NCBI GenBank assembly: GCA_009667805.1 | Contig: CM019070.1 | Coordinates: 57,478,735-57,542,734 of the forward strand | Reading direction: 5' to 3' | Source of the DNA: Leptobrachium leishanense | Taxonomy: Eukaryota; Chordata; Amphibia; Anura; Megophryidae | DNA length: 64,000 nucleotides | In this document: positions 58,963 through 64,000 of the stretch, piece by piece | Position numbering within the stretch: the first letter of the stretch is position 1 | How the letters are laid out: each line of letters starts with the position of its first letter | Program-made: the position numbers and the translations under genes | The notes under the pieces: model-generated | The model's input: only the letters and a program-made list of their open reading frames with translations | The model's database searches: none | Told to the model about the DNA's origin: nothing

Positions 58963-59490
58963 TATATATATATTGCCCAGGCCAGCTCACATCATGCGTA
59001 TATATATTTCCCAGGCCCATGCCAGCTCACATCATGCGTATATATAATGCCCATGCCCTGGCCAGCTCACATCATGCATATATATATTGCCCAGGTCCAG
59101 GCCAGCTCACATCATGTGTATATATATATTGCCCAGGCCAGCTCACATCATGCGTATATATATTGCCCATGCCCAGGCCAGCTCACATCATGCGTATATA
59201 TATATTGCCAGGCCAGCTCACATCATGCGTATATATATATTGCCCAGGCCAGCTCACATCATGCGTATATATATTGCCCATGCCCAGGCCAGCTCACATC
59301 ATGCGTATATATATTGCCCAGGCCCAGGCCAGCTCACATCATGCGTATATATATTGCCCAGGCCCAGGCCAGCTCACATCATGCGTGTATATATATATAT
59401 ATATTGCCCAGGCCAGCTCACATCATGTGTATATATATATATTGCCCAGGCCCAGGCCAGCCCACATCATGCGTATATATATTGCCTTGG
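58963..59490. repeat. minisatellite with ATATATTGCCCAGGC core
   Basis: About thirteen units of 30-45 bp consist of ATATATATTGCCCAGG, an optional CCCAGG, and CCAGCTCACATCATGCGT. All three plus-strand frames are open for long stretches, a repeat artefact. Confidence 0.93.
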
Positions 59491-60112
59491 CCAATCCCCT
59501 GGTGGAGATAGGGGGTTCATTTGAACCCCAATATCTTCGGGCAGCTAGGGGGTCATGGAGGGTGTCAATCGAAAGGCCTGAGCATGGCCTTTCAAATGAT
59601 ACCCAACATGACCAGGTATAAAGTAAAAAAAAAGAAAAAAGAAAATAAAAACATGTATTTTTTTTTGTGTGTTATTTTTATTAATGCAGCAATATTGTTC
59701 ACATTTCAATTATAATGTGACCGATGATGCACTAATGATTTTTTTCTATGGGGTGCGTTTGCTATAAATCACGTAATTCCCCCCACAAAATGTAACAAGT
59801 CCCCATTTCTAATTTTTGTACAAGCGCACCCCATAGAAAACATGACCGCAAACGCTCATGTGATAAAATGTGAAAAAAAACACTTTAGACACTGCAGATG
59901 ATTAAAAATTTAATTTTTATTGCATTTTTTGTCATAATATACAGGCAGGACATGATGGATACATATAAAAATGATATGTTATGAATCTGCAGAGTCTGCC
60001 GGAAAGAACGATATCTAATATGTCTGGGTCATTTTATAAAATGTGGCTTCAAATCGCGTTTAAACATGATGAGCGAAAGCGGTAAAAATGAGCTGAGCAC
60101 ACAGCGGTGAAA
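59491..60112. repeat. right part of a TTAA-type element
   Basis: It matches 31464-32150 ('ggtggagatagggggttcat', 'aatgcagcaatattgttcac', 'ttcaattataatgtg', 'aagcgcaccccata') with the left half and the terminal CGAAAGGG missing. Confidence 0.7.
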
Positions 60113-60299
60113 TGCAGCATATTAGAAGAAGATTTAGAAAAGAAATTAACACTTCTCAGAAGTACAGGTGTTGTTTGACACATCAGGAGACACACCACAC
60201 CCTCATTGTACATACAATGTATCAAATTCATTAGACCAGACTAAAAACACCTGTTTTCGCCGTTTGAAAATACAGGTCATTTAGAGGTGAGAATCTTTG

Positions 60300-60440
60300 C
60301 ACTTAGACATTATTTTTTAATTCAATATCTAATAAACCGTTGCTTATAATATTCTGCAGTAAAGAGTCTCTTTATTTCTAGATTTTTTTTGTATTTTTTA
60401 AGCATTTTTTATACTCTTTTCAAAATTTAAATTTTTTTAC
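60300..60440. repeat. fragment of a CAGGGTTATTCA-family element, inverted
   Basis: 'aattcaatatctaataaacc' and 'taatattctgcagtaaagag' are the reverse of 960-1010 in the first copy. Confidence 0.65.
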
Positions 60441-60691
60441 GAACTCGAACCGAACACGCCAAAAAAGTTCGAAGTTCGCAAACTTGCGAACGTCCAAAGT
60501 TCGAATTGAACTCCGAACTGATCGAACCGAACAGCTCATCCCTACCCCACACTCAATTTCACATACAACATACAAGTGAATTTAACAGACATTCTATGTT
60601 GTGTATAACTCATAAATAATAAATTCCCAAACAAATATCCATCCTTAGTGACAAATGTCGATAACTTCCATTGGGTAAAACAATATATCAA

Positions 60692-61957
60692 GAGGGGGCG
60701 TGGCCAGCTGCAGAGACAGGGAAGGACGTGTTTAGTGGAGCTCCGACCCGTTTTTCCTTCCTTTGGGACTTTTTGAAGATTTTTTCCACTGTGCTTGAGT
60801 CCCTGAGGTCTCTCAGTGGCCGGCCACCAGGGAAGAGTTGTCCGGGGGCCTGTTCTGCCCCCCCGGGCCTGAGACTGCCTTTTTTGGCTGACTGTTTTCC
60901 TGCTGAAGGGTGCTGCTGGTGGCCATCTTGCCGCCTCACCACTGACCCCAGAGGGCTTCTAGCTGCGACTCCTTGAGGGTCCTCTCCTGGGAGGCTCTGT
61001 GCTGTGAACTGTGGAGATGGAGGGCCCCCGTCTCCATGCCGCGATGGAAGCCAGAACGGAGGAGCTGGATGGAGCAGGCGACGCCTGGCACCGAAATGTC
61101 CCCCCTTCCCTCCGAGTTGTGAAGATGGCCACGATAGCAGGCCTTGAGGCCTGTCTGGCGTTGCAGGAGGACGATGACTAGGCCCCGCTCACGAAGGGGA
61201 CCTGGCGCCAGCTGATGAGCGTGTTGAAGGGCTGCAGGGGAGTGGCAGATTCCTACCCGAGTGTGTCGGAGAGTTTACCTGCACGGAGTGCCCGGAGGCT
61301 GAGGAGGGAGAGGTTCAAGAAGATGCTGGGAGCCTGTCTCTGTTGCCGCTGGTCTATCCTCTGCCTCTGGCACGGAGTGATGAGGCTATGCTGCAGCCTA
61401 ATGAAGTGGCGACTGGAGCGGAGGTTTCGGGATTGCATGCAGTATGCCCTCTCGAGAAATCAGCGCAGAAGCGGTTGCCGGGCTCCGGAAAGCTATCTGT
61501 TGGCGGGCCAGGATGCTGATCTTCTCCTCAAGATGTGACCACCAAGGCGGTGTTAGCAGTGGCTCGGGGAAAGCATGCCTGCGGAACCCTGAGAGAGGTA
61601 CCTGGAATTGGCGGTACGGCACACCCCACCTTTGCGCTTGATACGGCGTGAGGTGCCCTGTGGTACGCATTTTGTCGTTTTTCCTCCATTTGAGACATTT
61701 CCGTGGACTTTTCCTTTCTATATGTGGCTACCCCCTTTCTGATGCTTTTTTTTTTTTGGAAGTTTTTATGTTACTGCTGACCTTCTTGCCGATGCTCCGC
61801 GAATGGGAACAATTTTTTTTTCTTTCTTTTCCCCCATTTTTGTCCCCCCCCTCTGTTGTATTGAAGCTTTATGCGATGACGGCCCTGCGAGGCCTCTTGG
61901 TTTTGATTGTCTTACGCTGACTTTTCTATCTGATATAAAAATGTTATTACATAAAAA
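60692..61957 (+). mobile_element. L1-like non-autonomous insertion with 15-bp target duplication
   Basis: The direct repeat AAAACAATATATCAA flanks the insert (60677-60691 and 61958-61972). The start GAGGGGGCGTGGCCAGC is a typical LINE 5' UTR opening. The body is GC-rich with only short frames, then a T-rich 3' region and an A-rich end. At 1.27 kb with both ends present, it looks like an internally deleted LINE or a LINE-derived short element. Confidence 0.8.
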
Positions 61958-61972
61958 AAAACAATATATCAA

Positions 61973-62446
61973 AGAATACATACTAATATGCACGGCACAT
62001 GTTACATCAGAAGTGTCCTGCTCCTATTTTAACATATACTGTACATTAAAGTCCCTCTGATGGGTTTCTCACGTGACGTCAATATATTTTAATACCCAGG
62101 TGTAGCGGTCGCTATTGCCAACGCACAATTTCTGCATTTGGAGATCCGCCAACAGGAGTTCGAGTGATATATGATGGCAGGCAAGCGAGAACACGTGGCA
62201 GTCACTAAAGTTTGCTTTCTGCCAGCACAGGGGTTTCCCCTTGTATTTAGCTTTGCAACCTTGAAGTTGGCAAGTTGCTCCTGTGTTCTGGGAACTGCAT
62301 ATCTGTCAACTATTTCCTAATATTATATGTGTTGGCAGAGCTGTTTGATTATTTTGTTTTTGCGATTTTTAATCTTTTATTCTTGCCAAACAAAGCTGAT
62401 TTGAGGAAGCGTGTTCCCCACACCACCTTTTCACTTGATGTGTGCC
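61973..62446. other. intergenic, nothing recognised
   Basis: AT-rich sequence between a LINE insertion and a SINE. Confidence 0.3.
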
Positions 62447-62992
62447 GGCTGGCTGGAGTAGAGGTAACATCACTGCTCTATAACCGTGGAGACCCAGGTT
62501 CAAATCCTGGCCAGAGCACCTCTCCAGTAAGTGTCCTTGGGCAAGACACCTAACGGTTCATATTTGCCTACCACACAACATCGGCTGTGGAGTCCAGTGG
62601 TAGCATCTCTGCCCTTCGACCGAGGAGAAGCAAGTCAAAATCACATTCAGCACATCCCTCCAATACAACGCTGGAGAAGTCTTGATTTCACAAGAAACAG
62701 GTTCAACCTAACCACCAGGTCGCTGCTCTACAATCATGGAAAGATGACTCGATCCCACTCAGAAGACGCTACCAGTGAGTGTTCTTGAGCGAGACACTTA
62801 ACGATATGGATGCGCCTACCTCACAAAATACTTGTACATCTCATAGATTGTAAGTTCCCTTGGTAGCAGGGTCCCCCAGAATCAGGTCATATCATCCATG
62901 TGTGGTATTGTAATGTATCAACCCCTTGTACACTGATCTTGTAAAGCGCTGTGGAATTTGTGGTCCTATATAAATAAAGGATAATAATGTGT
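62447..62992 (+). repeat. composite tRNA-like SINE with L2-like tail
   Basis: The first unit has an A-box-like TGGAGTAGAGGTAACATC and a clear B box GGTTCAAATCC. A second unit from about 62592 has TCCAGTGGTAGCATCTCTGC and GAAGCAAGTCAAAATC. A third from about 62715 has ACCAGGTCGCTGCTCTAC and a GACTCGATCCCACTC B-like box. After units one and three comes a similar 'gtgtccttgggcaagacacc' / 'gtgttcttgagcgagacact' segment. The 3' end (AGATTGTAAGTTCC, then GTGGAATTTGTGGTCC and TATAAATAAAGG) resembles the L2 tail, suggesting mobilisation by that LINE. Confidence 0.82.
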
Positions 62993-63331
62993 ATTTGAGC
63001 TGGCACAGTCCTATCCTTATAATGGCATTAAATCACGGTTCCACTTGGTGGGCATACATTTTGGTGAATGTGATTATTTTCTCACAGAGAGGTACCTGGG
63101 ATATAGCGAGGCTGGACCACAGTAGAAAAATCAATGTTTCCGGAATCCTGTCCAATGAAAGTATGCCTCTTATTTCTTTGTATCTCTCCATTTATATTTC
63201 CATATATCTCTATAGCGGCGTATCCATGTATAGTATAATCATTCCAGTAAATCTCACCAGATTCTTTTTAGTTCTATGCCTTTGACCATGGCACTCTACT
63301 TTAAAGGTGATATATCATAGACTAAATATTA
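62993..63331. other. intergenic, nothing recognised
   Basis: No gene or named repeat. A short ATATCTCT-type microsatellite-like run sits near 63180-63215. Confidence 0.3.
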
Positions 63332-63333
63332 TA

Positions 63334-63852
63334 CATGGTCAAAAAAAGTCACCACCCAGATTTAACTAAACAAAAAGGTATGAGTCTTCTATGGGATAAT
63401 TACTGCAGTGAATAATTTGTTTCAGCTGGCAAGAATTGAGCAGAGACAATTCCCTGAATGAGCAGGTTTTTCCATCAATGCTTTTTTTTCTTTCCTGATG
63501 GCACAGTGGGCAGATTCCAACATGGCAATGCCAGGATTCATCAGGTTCAAATTGTGCAAGAGTGGTTCAGGGAGCATGAGAGATCATTTTCACACATGGA
63601 TTGGCCACCACACTGTCCAGACCTTAAACCCATTGAGAATCTTTGGGATAATGTGCTGGAGAAGACTTTACACAGTGGTCCAACTCTCCCTTCATCAATA
63701 CAAGATCTTGGCGACAAATTAATGCAAATCTGGATGAAAATAAATGCTTTGACACTGCATGAGCTTATCTAAATAATGCCACGTCGAATGCATGCCATAA
63801 TCAAAGCAAAAGCATCCAACCAAATATGTGTGACTTTTTTTTGGCCAAGCAG
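63334..63852 (+). pseudogene. internally deleted Tc1-like transposon with transposase C-terminus
   Basis: Left end CATGGTCAAAAAAAGTCACC and right end GTGACTTTTTTTTGGCCAAG are inverted-related and TA lies on both sides. The only coding remnant (about 63480-63772) starts just upstream of [15 protein letters not shown], where the second catalytic Asp region would be. It continues with [20 protein letters not shown], containing the catalytic Glu, and ends HELI-stop. The DNA-binding domain and first Asp are deleted. It belongs to a different Tc1 lineage from the 57.4-kb copy. Confidence 0.85.
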
Positions 63853-64000
63853 TATATAATCACATGATTAGTAGCAGAGATGTTTCATAGTCAATTTAAC
63901 ATTGGGATGTGGAAGGAGATATAGGCACTTTTTAAGCATTGGGGTGATAGGAATGCATTTGTTCTGTTTCCATAAGTGCATGTATAACATTAGCGCCAGG

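Larger units (their letters stand above)
55712..60544. mobile_element. hAT transposon, sister of the 30.5-kb copy, without transposase
   Basis: Ends TAGGGATGAGCCGAACA and GAACAGCTCATCCCTA are flanked by the perfect 8-bp repeat CCCCACAC (55704-55711 and 60545-60552). The left 560 bp and the tandem units at 56700-57015 match the other copy. The interior is instead a stack of other repeats (Harbinger-like MITE, hAT fragment, Tc1, minisatellite, TTAA fragment, foldback fragment). Confidence 0.92.

Noticed and set aside
58950..59621. Open frames with repeated HIMRIYI-type peptides
   Set aside because: Translation of the ATATATTGCCCAGGC minisatellite. All three plus frames are open.
60671..61670. 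Open frames of about 100 codons in the GC-rich block at 60.7-61.7 kb as a host gene
   Set aside because: The block is bounded by a 15-bp target duplication and ends in poly-A, so it is a LINE-derived insertion. The frames are short and lack LINE ORF motifs.
62447..62540. A functional tRNA gene
   Set aside because: A and B box wording is present, but the cloverleaf stems do not close properly by eye, and the unit continues directly into further SINE sequence and a LINE-like tail.

Overview
The window is vertebrate nuclear DNA, most likely from an amphibian (probably a frog). It has split genes with GT-AG introns and no bacterial-style operons. Interspersed repeats take up most of the sequence: hAT, Tc1/mariner, Harbinger-like and TTAA-inserting DNA elements, L2-like and L1-like LINE pieces, and tRNA-derived SINEs. 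The vertebrate call rests on the one host gene; the amphibian call is an inference from the repeat mix.

The only protein-coding host gene I can support is the 5' part of a CLCA gene (calcium-activated chloride channel regulator, a secreted metalloprotease-like protein). It lies on the minus strand, with coding exons at 10815-10660, 8574-8434, 5858-5711 and 1764-1656. The splice phases join cleanly. The exons encode a signal peptide, the N-terminal domain and the HEWAH zinc-binding motif; later exons lie beyond base 1. Introns 1 to 3 are filled with small inverted-repeat elements.

From about 11 kb rightwards the window is a repeat landscape. A GC-rich inverted-repeat element (14.7-21.1 kb) is split by a 5.7 kb hAT-type element that carries a 4.3 kb minisatellite. 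An L2 reverse-transcriptase remnant, a mariner-type pseudogene and a short L1-like insertion lie at 23.1-25.4 kb. An 8.3 kb hAT element (30.5-38.9 kb, perfect 8-bp target duplication) carries a broken BED/hATC transposase on the minus strand, and a 4.8 kb relative sits at 55.7-60.5 kb. Further hAT-type elements lie at 4.0-5.6, 43.1-44.9 and 52.3-53.3 kb. About ten GGCTAGGGTCAGACG elements with TAA-type target sites, several TTAA elements, and a family of CAGGGTTATTCA foldback elements are scattered throughout. A tRNA-like composite SINE occurs twice (52.2-54.1 kb minus strand, 62.4-63.0 kb plus strand).

The most unusual structures are four: a near-perfect inverted repeat with arms of about 320 bp at 50.9-51.56 kb, flanked by a 12-bp direct repeat; hAT-type elements that each carry a different tandem array; a four-level nest of insertions at 52.2-54.1 kb in which several insertion boundaries can be proven from target duplications and from empty relatives in the same window; and the multi-unit SINE. 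I saw no defence system, CRISPR array, rRNA or functional tRNA gene. Long open frames of up to 1,440 codons at 15.5-19.9 kb are artefacts of tandem repeats.
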